Of a stretch of 64,000 nucleotides of DNA, positions 1 to 10,870 are shown in pieces; position 1 is the first letter of the stretch; every line of letters starts with the position of its first letter. Source of the DNA: Bradysia coprophila (Eukaryota; Arthropoda; Insecta; Diptera; Sciaridae); NCBI RefSeq assembly GCF_014529535.1, contig NW_023503374.1, positions 8,797,685 to 8,861,684 on the forward strand. The letters are read 5' to 3'. The translations under genes were made by a program, and so were the position numbers. Below the pieces are notes generated by a model that did not search any database, was not told the DNA's origin, and was given only the letters and a program-made list of their open reading frames with translations.

Positions 1-1364
1 AGAAATATCGAAACAGAGACTGTGATAGAACTTTTGATCAGATCTAAATATTGAAATTATCTTAAAAATTCGGTATTTTCGTATTGCGCGCTCTAAAACA
101 GGTCGTAACATCCTAGATACTTGGTGATAAAACGGCTTCCGCAGAATCTTTGTCGACTGCCGAGTCCATTTGGGTTACCGTAAATCAATTATTTATTTAG
201 AATAAATGCCTCCGTTAAATGTGCCGCATTGTATGACTTCATTTAAGTGATTTTATTCAAAAACGTGAGGTAAAGTTATCTTTACTTCACTGAGCCAAAA
301 CTTTACCTCAAGTTTTTAAATAAACCTTACTTGGCTATGCGGCAAATAATGGAAATGGTACTTCTTGTTTGTTTACACACAAGCAGCACCATTTCCATCT
401 TTGTCCCATTGTTAAGTAATAAACTATTAATTTATTGCAAAATCAACATTTGGTTAAATATTAAATCCTTTTATGGTTTCTTTAATAAATTGTCACTAAG
501 AGTGAATACGGAACCGGAATAGCATTAAATAATTCAAATGAATCAAGTAAAACAAATAAAAATACTTGCATAAGTAAGCTCAATAAAATATTAATCACTA
601 AGTCGTTTCTTTGTTGGGAACGCATTCTTATTTATTATTTATGTTGAAGTATCTATACTGTGAATAATACATATTATATCTACCTATTGTGTTTATGTAT
701 GACAAAAGTATCTATCTAGTTTGACTAAATATTATTTAGTTAATAAGTGTTTGCTATCTTAGTCAAAAAAAATCTCATAACATAATTACCCTTAACCAAA
801 AAGCAACCTGAAAACTTCACACAATTCCCTTCATTGTTTCTGTAAAAAATGGTCAAGACCTTTAAAAAAGAGGCAACGAATAACATCTCCAACTCCATCC
901 CCTCTCAAGAGGTACATCATTTTGATAATAACAACGTTCATGATTAAAACTAAAAAACAAATAAAAATTAAAAAAATTAGGAAAACTCCAAATTTCTTGA
1001 AATTGAAGGACATCGAGGAAATCAAGAAACATTTCTTGAACGTCTTAAACTTCTCGATTTTCTGAAAAAAACTTTCTCGAAATTAGATCTTTAATCTTTT
1101 ATTAAACATTTCGTAATATATTCATATCTGTTATCAGTTATCGACAGCTACGACAAAAGTAAACGTTGTACTCTGTCTGTATAGTGTTCGTTAATAAGGT
1201 AAAATGCAAAGTAAAACTTATGAAGTAAAAGATCTGAAGAAAATACATAGAATGCAAGAGGTCACAGATTCAATTGCTGTTAAAACAAAATTAAGAAAGC
1301 AATTCAGTCAAATGATCCCATCCATTAATCTCATAACTAATACCGTAATTTTATTCAATTTCAG
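1..1364. other. Non-coding DNA upstream of the first visible Punch exon
   Basis: No convincing exon is visible. The first recognisable Punch exon opens in phase 1 and needs one base from an upstream exon, so this stretch is probably intron, with the 5' coding exons lying to the left or too short to recognise. It is AT-rich and contains a foldback at 252-324 and a smaller imperfect one at about 350-398. Confidence 0.5.
252..324. repeat. Short foldback (MITE-like hairpin)
   Basis: Arms of about 25 bases pair with two or three mismatches: the left arm includes TGAGGTAAAGT and the right arm ACTTTACCTCA, each followed outward by AAAAAC/GTTTTT and TTTATT/AAATAAA. The roughly 22-base loop has no coding potential. 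No clear target-site duplication was found. Confidence 0.5.
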
Positions 1365-4300
1365 GCCATGAGAACTGTACATTCCACCATGATTTGGAAT
1401 TGGACCATAAACCACCAACCAGGGAAGCATTGCTTCCTGAAATGGCCAAATCCTATCGGTCATTATTGAGTGGATTGGGTGAGGATCCTGATCGACAAGG
1501 ATTATTAAAAACGCCTGAACGAGCTGCTAAGGCAATGCTGTTCTTCACAAAGGGATACGATCAAAGTCTTGAAGGTAAATGCATGATTTAATTAGAATTA
1601 TTAAATGATACATCATCGCAGTGGAGTAGTATTAAGCGATGGCATCTATCCGTCGGTATGTTTTGAAATTAGTTTAGTCAACTAAAGAAAAATCAACTGC
1701 AGCACAACGAGCAAAACATAAGTGAAATCGTTAAGAAGTAGCACGTCTTTGCTGTCATAAATCAATATCGTCAACCAAAAGATATTTCCGAATGTTCCGA
1801 ACCTAAAAAGTCCTTCATATCTTGTATAGCTCAGAAAAGAGAAAAGTTATGTCAAACGATTAGCAAGCACAATTTTCAAAATGTTTTCTATTCCCATTCA
1901 TCGTCTTCAATTGAATGCATAAAAGAAATGAAAAGCACTTAGCCAACTTAATATTCCTGTGATAGAGTTCGCTTTTATATACTTCGAGAAAACTTTTTTA
2001 TTCCGTCGAGTAAATATCATTTGTTGCGCCTTGGAGTATAGTAAGTACTATGTATAATGTTATATCTACCACCCACGAAGATATACCGATAGAAGAAAAT
2101 TTCTTCAAGAAATGCAATTCTACCAGAATTACAATCTTATTCTTTCGAAAAATCAGATTTAATCCTGAAGATTTTGAACAATTTTTTATTGGGTTAGTCT
2201 TGTATAAATTGTGATATCCTTGAAGAAATTTCTTAGCTTACCAGCTAAGTATATAGAACGGTATAAGAGGGTAACGTAAATACATCATTCGTATATACAA
2301 CGTTACATTTATGTTGATTGTATCCAACAAGTATGGAACAATGTACATAAGAGACGAGAAATTCTTTCTGTTAAAAGCAAATGGATGTTAGAGAGGTGGT
2401 ATAAAGGATTTAAGAATGAATCGTAAATTGATGTATGAATGAATTTGTTCGAGTATTTTTGACATGATCAACTGGAAAATGGAATCAATGAGAAGGCATG
2501 AAAAATTAACTTTTTTTTACAAGTCGAATTTTCTGGAACAGTAAAAAGTAGCAAGAGTCTCGTTCGTAGCAATAAGATTTCAGTACCGTAGATTATAAGC
2601 TCTTGCTAGAATCGGTTTATATAGCAAAAACATAATGAAGTGAAAGATTTGATCTCAATCGAAAACACTTAGATCAAATTAAGTAACAGATTGAACAACT
2701 ACATCCTAACATTATATTGTGTTAGTCGCCTGTGAAGTAGTGAAAAAAAATTGACTTTTTACTAGATGTGAAGTTATGGACCCCTCGATCAGATTTCGAC
2801 CGACTTTTTTTATCAAACTTTGTTTTGAGCAACATTTCCAAATATCACGAACATTCGAGATAACTGATGAAAATTACAGGCTCTAAAAAGGTACACACGC
2901 TAAGAAGTTCTTAGTAAGAACGTATTTACGTTTTTTTATTTTTATTTTTAATTATTTTGAGAGTTACAGAGAGGACATAAAAAAGGATTAAATTTTTCGA
3001 AGGATTGTTGAACTTTGGGTCCTATTTTTTTGTTGTCACAATGGTAACCGCGTCAAGGATCTATTTTATTCATTGTCTCTTCGAGTTTGTTTTGTCCTTC
3101 TTCAACGCTAGACGATTATAATACAATATTTTTTCGTTAAATTCATTCTGAGATAAAGCTAATTAAAACAACCACCACTCCATCGCATTTGAAGTCAGTA
3201 TATTTAATGTATGTGGCCATGGCCATGTTCAAAATGAATAAAACATTTCGCTCTATTTTCTTATTCCGATTGAAACTGTTGATATATAAGGAATGAGCTT
3301 ACCCCCCTTCCCATTATATTTCTTTTAAGATAAACATTGGTATCATTCACCATGAATAGTGGATTTATGCTGGTAAATACTCCAGTAAAATGTTCCGTTT
3401 ATAGTGATGGTGATTGTTTGATGTAGGTTTGGAGAGCTGGAGAGTGCACGTTCCAGTAACGTGATTCAAAATTAATTTTTTGTTTGACTGATATAACCAG
3501 GATTGTTTTTAAGATTCATTACAATCGAGAAAATTCTTGAAAACGTCCCAACTTCGTTATTGTCGCCACTGTCGATAAAAGTTATGGATAGTCGTTTCTA
3601 TATAAGGCTTAATCTGCCTTTCACAAAGGTAAATAAATTGAACCTTTTAAAATTCGCGGTCGGTTTTCAATAAAATTCATGTTACATACAGAAAAATATG
3701 ATGAGGGTACAATAGACACAGCTTCCAAAACGACAAGACAAGACAGGAAAATTGCTTTAATAATGTGATTAACTTTTAAATTGAAAAGCTTCAATATACA
3801 CCATTACATCCAGCATCCTACCGTACAAAACCGAAGAATATCATAAAATTCATTGACATTGAGTGCACAATATGCTTACCATCATATATACACAATACAC
3901 ACACAATTTCTAGTGGAAAATATTTTACAGAGACTTTCGGAATAGAAAACTTAAATTGTATTTCGAAATGAACTTTCTATGTTTAATTCAATATAAGCGA
4001 ATAGTTAAGTTTGCTATTTTATTGGGAAATTTCAATTTCAAGCATCGTATCTGTCGACTTTATTCATCCTTTTCCGTTATATGTTCCAGCCAATTTGCCT
4101 TTGAACTTGACGACAAAAACGTTCGAATGAAACGACAGAATTGTAAAGTCTGTAAATTAAATTAAGTTGTCGAAATTGGTGTAGGTTGTGTTGTTGTTCC
4201 ATATGCGCAATAAGTAATACAAGTAACAACGTTAGAGTGAGGACATCAATTTCTCAACGAGGACCTACGGCTTTTCTTTGATTTTTCATTTCTACAATCT

Positions 4301-6267
4301 GATACAATAAATCAGAATAGTTCTACCTGGTATGATAGCTTGAAAATTGGTGACTCTTGTACACCACTGTATCTCTCGGGAATTCGTAACTATTGATTAA
4401 TTTAAGTATCGACGATAAGAGGGAATTCCACGAGCATCAGTTATTCAATCCGCTTATTTCTCTTACTTTATGTTCTATTTGTTTCAGAGGCTATAAACGG
4501 TGCTATTTTTGACGAAGACCACGATGAAATGGTTGTCGTTAAAGACATTGAAATGTTCTCAATGTGTGAGGTTTGTGAAACTACAGATTTATTCGTAATC
4601 TAGACATTTTCATTGATTTTTATTGGCTTTATTTTACAGCATCATTTGGTACCATTTTTTGGAAAAATTTCGATTGGCTATTTACCGTCAAAGAAGATTC
4701 TTGGTTTGAGCAAGCTGGCAAGGTAATTTCATAGACATTTTTCGTAGATTTCTTACCAATTTTTGCAATTACGACAAAAAAAACGGATAACTGATCCGAT
4801 GAATTATTTGTTTTTAAGAACATTAATTTACCAACAAAGATTACATTTACCCTGATGAAATATTATCACTTGAAGTAGTAGACTTCGCTTATCTGTTTTG
4901 AACCTAATTAATCGTTCTGCAAACAATATTTTCGGTTTAACTTCTTTGCAAACGGTTATGATATCTGTTTTCGACAACGACGACTCAACTAAGTGAAAGA
5001 AATAAAGGATTCTCTATCAACTTGTTTGGCAGTACCTAATGATAATATTCTTACCGTGTGGAAAACGTATTTTACGGCAAAAATGATATTTTAAATAGAT
5101 AATTGTGTCGACATTTGAAGATTTTGTTACAAAGGATTCGCACATTCCCAAACATTTTACATTCGATTTTTGACGGACGGCAAACAGTGCCAGTAGTACT
5201 TCATTTGTTTCTACTAAAAAAAAATCGCAACAGACAGAGATCATCGCTTATTGGGGATAACAGGGAATCATATAAATGTTGTTGAAATGATTGCAAATCT
5301 CATAATGAATTACAGAAAAGGATCTCGATTGGTTCTAACTAATGAAAATTCCGAATCACGATCGAATTAGAATTTTACCGTAAAATTGATATTATTACAT
5401 CGATTCTGTTAATCATCTTCTCAACCACCAATTCACTTAGATTCAAACTTGAAACTTTTCATTTAATTTCATTTTATATCATCAGTTATAAATCGATATC
5501 CAGTCGACAGTGTTGCGACGTGTTTCAAATAGCTATTACTTTTTTTATTGTCGACAGACATAAAGTCTGATTTCATTCAAGTTCACAGCTTCAATTTTTT
5601 GCATTAAAAATTAAAAAAAGAAAATTCCATTTGCAGTAAGCAAAAAAAATTGGATAAAAACTTTTGTTGTAGGTAAGAAATTATTATTAGAAATTGTAAT
5701 TTCGCTAACATTTTGTTTTTGAAATCCTCACTCTCGAAATTAAGAAAGAATTACAGACATTACAACACTTTACAGTACATCCTCTTATAAACAAGATTTG
5801 TTGAAAGCTTCTAGAACCCATTCCTATCCAAAGGGACATTTCCAAGACAATTTATACAATTTGCAGTCACATTTTTTCGTCACGGACGCAATGTTCTTTT
5901 ATTTACGACGCTTTTCTGCTGCATAAACCCTGAAACATTTCTTAGAATATGTGTTACTTTTCTAGGATCGTTGAAATCTACTCGAGACGTCTTCAAGTTC
6001 AAGAGAGATTGACCAAGCAGATAGCTGTGGCCGTCACACAAGCTGTTCAACCTGCAGGTTTGTGCATGATTTTCAGTTTTTAATGTACCGTCTAAGCATT
6101 TCCGATTTGAAGGTGTTGCCGTTGTTGTCGAAGCAAGCCATATGTGCATGGTAATGCGAGGTGTTCAAAAAATTAACAGTAAAACCGTTACATCCACAAT
6201 GCTTGGCGTGTTTCGTGATGATCAGAAAACACGAGAGGAATTTTTGAATTTGGTCAACACTAAGTAG
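1365..6267 (+). CDS. Pu: GTP cyclohydrolase I (Punch), 3' five coding exons
   Basis: GTP cyclohydrolase I converts GTP to 7,8-dihydroneopterin triphosphate, the first step of pteridine and tetrahydrobiopterin synthesis. Five exons join in frame: 1365-1574, 4488-4570, 4640-4722, 5966-6057 and 6113-6267, all with AG acceptors and GT donors, giving about 206 residues to a TAG stop. Visible family signatures are [20 protein letters not shown], the zinc-site segment [46 protein letters not shown] and [10 protein letters not shown], which carries the second zinc cysteine, then a C-terminus ending LNLVNTK. The catalytic domain looks intact. The variable N-terminal exons, which differ between isoforms in Drosophila, are not identified because exon 1 here starts in phase 1. 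The gene is complete at its 3' end. Confidence 0.95.
1575..4487 (+). other. Pu: Large intron of Punch (2.9 kb)
   Basis: GT at 1575 and AG at 4487 bound this intron. It is AT-rich, shows no recognisable nested gene and no long inverted repeat by eye. The short open frame at 3956-4165 has no recognisable similarity. Confidence 0.8.
4723..5965 (+). other. Pu: Intron of Punch (1.2 kb)
   Basis: This intron lies between the LSKLAR and IVEIYSRR exons. The split AGG arginine codon is restored exactly by the GT at 4723 and AG at 5964-5965. Nothing else is recognisable in it. Confidence 0.8.
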
Positions 6268-7090
6268 AGAGGACGTATTGTAATGGAGATTGGAGATGAG
6301 GTGCTTGCATATGACTAAAACACTGTAGTGAACATTTTACCATTTGTTGAATTTTATGATTGTGACCAGACATTATTATTGATGGGACCAAAGTGAATGT
6401 ATTGTAAACAAAAATATATATATATTTACATTTTATGAAGCATGTTATCGTAATTTTAAAGCAAAGTTTTACAAAGCTCTCTATTTTTTGAAGTAAATGA
6501 AAAAAATATTTTTATAGAAAAAAAATGTTTTAACGGAAAGACATAGAAAAAAAAACTTTTAAAAAGTGTTCATCACCATAGGCAGTAATAGCATTTTGTG
6601 AAATGGTGCAGGAGATTTATTTATGAAAATTGTCCATTTACCTTATTAAGTTTCTGAAATTCGATATTTTGTTGAGAACTAAATTAAATTAAAAAATTCA
6701 GATATGAAGTTGAAGCGAAAAACTCTTCAAATCCGTAAATTAATCAGGATATTTGTTTCCGATTTTTCTGTTACAATCAGTAAAGAGTGAAAATGGCATT
6801 AAATCAAAAAACATGCGATTAGTTTATCGTTATTACAAACTAGTGTTCTAGACACCTAAAAACTAACAACTTTTAATAAATTCACAACGAATGAATGATA
6901 ATGGGACCAAAATATGTTTTAAAAGAAATGTATTATATGAAAACTCTGTAATAAATAAATGTATAATGTGTATACCTACTTAAAATGACAATAAAACAGT
7001 CACAATAAAAATGCATTTGAGAAATTGTACTATTTTGAGTGTGGTTCAATCTAGCAAATCATCTTACACATTCTGAAACGGTAATATATA
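6268..7090 (+). other. Punch 3' UTR and downstream DNA
   Basis: AT-rich sequence after the Punch stop. Candidate polyadenylation hexamers AATAAA occur at 6950, 6954, 6990 and 7004, the only dense cluster downstream of the gene, so the 3' UTR may be about 700 bases. No other gene is visible. Confidence 0.45.
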
Positions 7091-7207
7091 TTATGCATCT
7101 GTTGCCAAGATTGGTATTTTGACGTGTAGGACATTATTGCCCTAGCCGAAGGCGTGGGCCATGATGCCTACACGTCAAAATAACAGTCTGGCAATAGGTG
7201 CATATCA
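7091..7207. mobile_element. Palindromic MITE with about 40-bp terminal inverted repeats
   Basis: The left arm contains TATTTTGACGTGTAGG (ending about 7130) and the right arm CCTACACGTCAAAATA. Outer parts TGCATCTGTTGCCA and TGGCAATAGGTGCA also pair with a few mismatches. The short centre holds AGCCGAAGGCGTGGGCC. There is no open reading frame, as expected of a non-autonomous foldback DNA element. The flanks are TA-rich, so the exact target duplication is unclear. Confidence 0.65.
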
Positions 7208-7209
7208 TA

Positions 7210-7295
7210 TTTTATCTGTCGAGAACAGATATATCGAGATAAACAAAAACTCCCTAGAGGGATAAGCTCGAGATTATCGTTCTAGACAGATAAAC
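7210..7295. repeat. Second foldback element beside the 7.1-kb MITE
   Basis: Arms beginning TTTATCTGTCGAGAAC (left) and ending GTTCTAGACAGATAAA (right, about 7271-7287) pair imperfectly across a centre containing CCCTAGAGGG. It has no coding potential and sits directly against the preceding palindrome, suggesting insertion of one foldback beside another. Confidence 0.45.
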
Positions 7296-7834
7296 GATAT
7301 TATAAAATTTATTGATACATGAGACGACGGACAATTGAGGCTTGCCGAGATCTCCTCTCATGTCTACCGTAACTTGCATGAAATACTAAATGTAGTCATT
7401 TAAACAATTCAAAAAAATTCTTTTGATTAAAACTTTCACTTAGTCGCTTATGCGAACAAGCAAGGCCACTTTGTGGCATACCCGTAACTCTACTTGTGAA
7501 ATAATTTAAACAACATAAGCTGACGCTGACCCTTACAAAACCTTGCCAAAAGTCTGGAAAAGGAAATTCATCATCTCTCTCACTTTATTCTCGTCTCTGC
7601 TGCCCATTTCTTTTTTTGTTATCATGTTAGAAAATGTCTATATAAACAACTTTTAATCGCTATCCCACTTATCAGCAACTTTGTTATTATCATTTTGACT
7701 GATTTCTAACGTTTTGAATAAAATCCAAAATGGCGACCAAGAGCATAGTTTTATTTTTTAATTAATAAATCATTACTAAAACAAAACCAATTGAGAAGTT
7801 TAGACAATTAAGGGATCTGACCCAGCCATTTTTT

Positions 7835-8455
7835 TTTTCTAACCCATTTAAACCGGCTGTACACCGACAAAATTTTGTGGGTCAGAACCCATTCGAGCCG
7901 GCTGTGAACACAGACAAGATTTTCTTTTCGGACCCATTCGAACCGGATGTACACGGACAAAATTTTTTTTTCGGACCCATTCAAACCGGATGTACACGGA
8001 CAAAATTTTCTTTTCGGACCCATTCGAACCGGATGTACACGGACAAAATTTTCTTTTCGGACCTATTCAAACCGGATGTACACGGACAAAATTTTCTTTT
8101 CAGACCCATTCGAACCGGATGTACACGGACAATATTTTCTTTGCGGACCCATTCGAACCGGATGTACACTGACAAAATTTTCTTTTCAGACCCATTCGAA
8201 TCGGATGTACACGGACAAGATTTTCTTTTCAGACCCATTCGAACCGGATGTACACGGACAAAATTTTCTTTTCGGACCCATTCGAACCGGATGTACATGG
8301 AAAAAATTTTCTTTTCAGACCCATTCGAACCGGATGTACATGGACAAAATTTTCTTTTCAGACCCATTCGAACCGGATATACACGGACAAAATTTTCTTT
8401 CTGAACCCATTCGAACCGGATGTACACGGACAAATTTTTTTTTACTGACCCGTTC
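7835..8455. repeat. 43-bp minisatellite, about 14 copies
   Basis: The anchor AACCGG (with small variants) recurs at 7851, 7896, 7941, 7984, 8027, 8070, 8113, 8156, 8199, 8242, 8285, 8328, 8371 and 8414. Spacing is exactly 43 bases from 7941 on and 45 for the two degenerate left copies. The unit carries GGATGTACACGGACAAAA followed by TTTTCTTTTCGGACCCATTC. Copies differ by scattered substitutions. The unit lacks stop codons, so long frames appear on both strands, but 43 is not a multiple of three, so all frames simply permute the same peptide. A non-coding minisatellite is the best call. Confidence 0.9.
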
Positions 8456-8546
8456 CTCTAACGAGTAACGGGAATTACGGCAGATGTATCGATATCCTTT
8501 GTATACGGGATACAAGCTTCCTCCTCTAAGATAAACGAATATCCCC

Positions 8547-8564
8547 GTATATATATATATATTA
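8547..8564. repeat. (AT)n microsatellite
   Basis: A simple alternating TA run of about 18 bases just right of the 43-bp minisatellite. Confidence 0.8.
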
Positions 8565-8735
8565 CACGATTAGGGATAGAGTGTCGTGTGAATTTTGTTG
8601 ATCGGAGACGTAGCCGAGGTCAATAAGCACACGAAAACGAGACTTTCAATTTTTATGCCGAATTATTTAATGGATTTTACGTGTTACGGCATGTTTCATT
8701 TTCATTTACATTGCCTAATCACGTAAAGCATTGTA

Positions 8736-8842
8736 CTTACGAGGTTCCAAGTTGTTATTTGACAAGTGGGGAATACAGTCCTCCCCTTCGGGTCGGGCTG
8801 TAACACCCCACTTATCAAACACACAACTCGGAACCTCGGAAG
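8736..8842. mobile_element. 107-bp palindromic MITE flanked by TA
   Basis: The terminal inverted repeats start CTTACGAGGTTCCAAGTTG on the left and end CAACTCGGAACCTCGGAAG on the right. An inner pair is TTTGACAAGTGGGG / CCCCACTTATCAAA. A TA dinucleotide abuts both ends (8734-8735, 8843-8844), consistent with a Tc1/mariner-type target duplication. The centre is GC-rich around CTCCCCTTCGGGTCGGG. There is no coding sequence. Confidence 0.7.
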
Positions 8843-9224
8843 TAATATACTATTACATGCTGAAGGCTTAGAAAGTAGTGCTTCAAACATGAAAAGTACG
8901 ATTTTCGACTCGAGTGTTCGAAATTTTAGAGGTCAGTCGGCTCAGCTACACTTAAAACAGAATTGTAGCCACTGGAAGGGATAGTCTCCACGCACAGCAC
9001 AATTCTTTCTACTGAGAATGAAACACTTATTTCGGGCGTGTTGCCCTTTCAACGTTCATGTTTATTCTGATTTTACTTCTTACAAGCACCTCGTATTTAT
9101 ATCAAAGTTTTGTCTACTTCGATCATTTTCATTTCAAGAGGTATTTCAAGACTTGATTCATTTCTGCTTAGACTAGTGGAAACACTCGTGTATTTCCTTT
9201 CCGATCAATGAGACTTTCAAGCGA

Positions 9225-9345
9225 AAGTGCCTAAAATCAATCGTGCAAATCAGGTAGACATGTGAGTTTTCATGCAAAGGGCCGAAAACTCGAGAAAAAA
9301 TCAAAAATTGCCCTCATTTTCGAGCCGAACAACGCACTTCAAGCA
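9225..9345. repeat. Copy of a dispersed repeat also found at 39.7-40.3 kb
   Basis: It carries AGTGCCTAAAATCAATCGT, then TTTTCATGCAAAGGGCCGAA and CTCATTTTCG. The same blocks occur, partly inverted and rearranged, at 39740-39830 and 39905-40010. This is a mobile or formerly mobile non-coding family. Confidence 0.5.
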
Positions 9346-10208
9346 TGAGTGGTACTATAAATAGGGTACTGAAACTGGACAGTGTATCGAAGAAATTTTA
9401 GCACTGTAAAAAAAATTTGGGCAATTTTTTCATACAAAATAGTACTCTTGACAGCTGTCTTGAATGGCGCTTTTGCTTGAAGTGCGTTGACCCGAAGCAT
9501 GAAAATAACTATTTCAATGCTGTCTCGAATAAAGAGCTACAAGCAAAAGTGCCCGTCAAACACAGGTAACAATTCAACTTTACTAGGGTGTAGCGGTTTT
9601 TACAGCTGGTCCATCTGATCATTTTATAGAAGAAGAAAAAATTTCAAAACTGCGTTAAACGCAGCTTAAAGGTTTCAAAACTTGGGAATATATTCTAAGC
9701 TAAAAAATTATTGATTTGAGGTAATCCGACTTTCGTCGCCAATATTCCATGTACTAAAATCACAAATCACAACAAATATCAAAAGATATCCCAAATCAAA
9801 TCAGATGTTTTGTTTGACTCACAGCGGTCTATTTAGCATACTTAGCGTTTAATTTACATTACTGCACATTTTCATCAAATTTTGTAGCGAGATTTTAAAA
9901 TCTCCAAATCACCATCGGGGAACTTTGTTGACAATCAGTTGCGAACTCAAAAAATATTTTTTAGACTCGATCTTTTTTGGTAAAATAATCTGTGAAGTCT
10001 AGAGGTTAGATGGACCCAACTTTTTATGTACACTGAGCTGATCGTAAGTATGTAATGTGAACCGAAACCGACGAAATTTTCAAAAATCGATCTGGCGGCA
10101 ACAATTTTTTTTTTTTTTTTTTTCATAAAATGATCAGATGGATCAGCTGAGTGGATTTTCGGCTGAGCCTTAAAAGAAATAATGCTTAAGCTGCAATCGC
10201 AGTTCACC

Positions 10209-10296
10209 GTTTTGGGTCTCCGTTTAGACAATGCGCATGCGCAGAGAGAAAATTCTCTCTGTGATCATGCGCAATATCTAAACGGAGACCCAAAAC
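10209..10296. repeat. 88-bp hairpin nested in the 9.6-10.5 kb element
   Basis: Arms of about 42-44 bases: GTTTTGGGTCTCCGTTTAGA on the left against TCTAAACGGAGACCCAAAAC on the right, with inner AGAGAGAA/TTCTCTCT pairing and a two-base centre. It is near-palindromic with few mismatches and has no open frame. Confidence 0.75.
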
Positions 10297-10326
10297 AATG
10301 AAGTGCGCTGGCACCTTTAGTTTCCT

Positions 10327-10449
10327 CTTACCAAAAAAAGTACTCCGTGTGAGAGACAAAATTGAATTTTTTCAATTTTTCTTTGTTTATTTGACAGTTT
10401 GCTCTCTCACGGCGCTCTAACGGCTCTCTCACGGCGTACTTTTTTTAAG
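10327..10449. repeat. Foldback repeat with about 27-bp arms
   Basis: Left CTTACCAAAAAAAGTACTCC and right GGCGTACTTTTTTTAAG pair, with GTGAGAGA/TCTCTCAC continuing inward. The right half has an extra tandem CTCTCACGGCG copy. It is non-coding and lies beside the preceding hairpin. Confidence 0.55.
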
Positions 10450-10495
10450 TGGAATGGGCACTTAAGATATTTTGTAAAAACCGTTACACCCTACT

Positions 10496-10563
10496 TTACA
10501 TGCAAAGGGCTGAATATCCGAAAAAAAATTAAATGATCATTTTCGGCTCCGTTGCATGTAAAT
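10496..10563. repeat. Short hairpin ending in TTTACATGCAA
   Basis: TTTACATGCAA at the left pairs with TTGCATGTAAA at the right. The interior AAAGGGCTGAATATCCGAAA and ATTTTCGGCTCCG resemble the repeat blocks at 9.27 kb and 39.77 kb, so this is probably a small derivative of the same family. Confidence 0.45.
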
Positions 10564-10843
10564 GCACATACGCAATTCGAAAGCAGCATACACAGTTGAA
10601 ACATTTCGTCGATTCGAATTTCGTCCCTCTTTTTAGTACCAGACATGTCACATGTGTCATCACACAAAATAAGTGAACGCAACACTTTAGGCATTTTCTC
10701 TGAAATTGTCAGACATATTTTTATATTTCGTGCGAATCGTGCAAAGATTTCAAGCGGCATCTAAAAACCATCACACATAGTGGACTAACATTTTGTTTTT
10801 TTTATTTAAAACATTTGTAAATAAGTCGATTACTATCAACTGA

Positions 10844-10870
10844 ATGTTGGAACATCATGGATCCAGCTAA
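10844..10870 (+). promoter_or_regulatory. Overlapping upstream ORF at the hnRNP U-like start
   Basis: An ATG at 10844 opens an eight-codon frame ending TAA at 10870. It overlaps the main start at 10857 in another frame. Translation control is possible, but only the arrangement is seen. Confidence 0.4.

Larger units (their letters stand above)
9584..10493. mobile_element. 910-bp non-autonomous DNA element with nested insertions
   Basis: The left end TAGGGTGTAGCGGTTTTTAC is matched inverted at the right end (GTAAAAACCGTTACACCCTA). The hexamer CTTTAC sits immediately outside both ends (9578-9583 and 10494-10499), a candidate target duplication. A second inverted pair, CCATCTGATCATTTTAT near 9613-9629 and its complement near 10122-10144, lies inside. 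On the left this block is contiguous with the terminal repeat; on the right it is separated by about 320 bases that hold two further hairpins (10209-10296 and 10327-10449). That arrangement suggests later insertions into the right end. No transposase frame is present. Confidence 0.6.

Noticed and set aside
1204-1380. ATG at 1204 (MQSKTYEVKDLKK...) as the Punch N-terminus
   Set aside because: It runs to a stop and does not splice cleanly into the phase-1 exon at 1365. No Punch similarity was seen.
1368-1420. ATG at 1368 as an internal Punch start
   Set aside because: It is out of frame with the conserved [11 protein letters not shown] reading.
5880-6149. Minus-strand frame over Punch exons 4-5
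   Set aside because: It is an antisense shadow. The plus-strand exons match GTP cyclohydrolase I with correct splice sites.
7877-8468. Long frames of 150-175 residues across the minisatellite as genes
   Set aside because: They are the same 43-bp unit read in different frames. The repeat length is not a multiple of three and no start or splice context is present.
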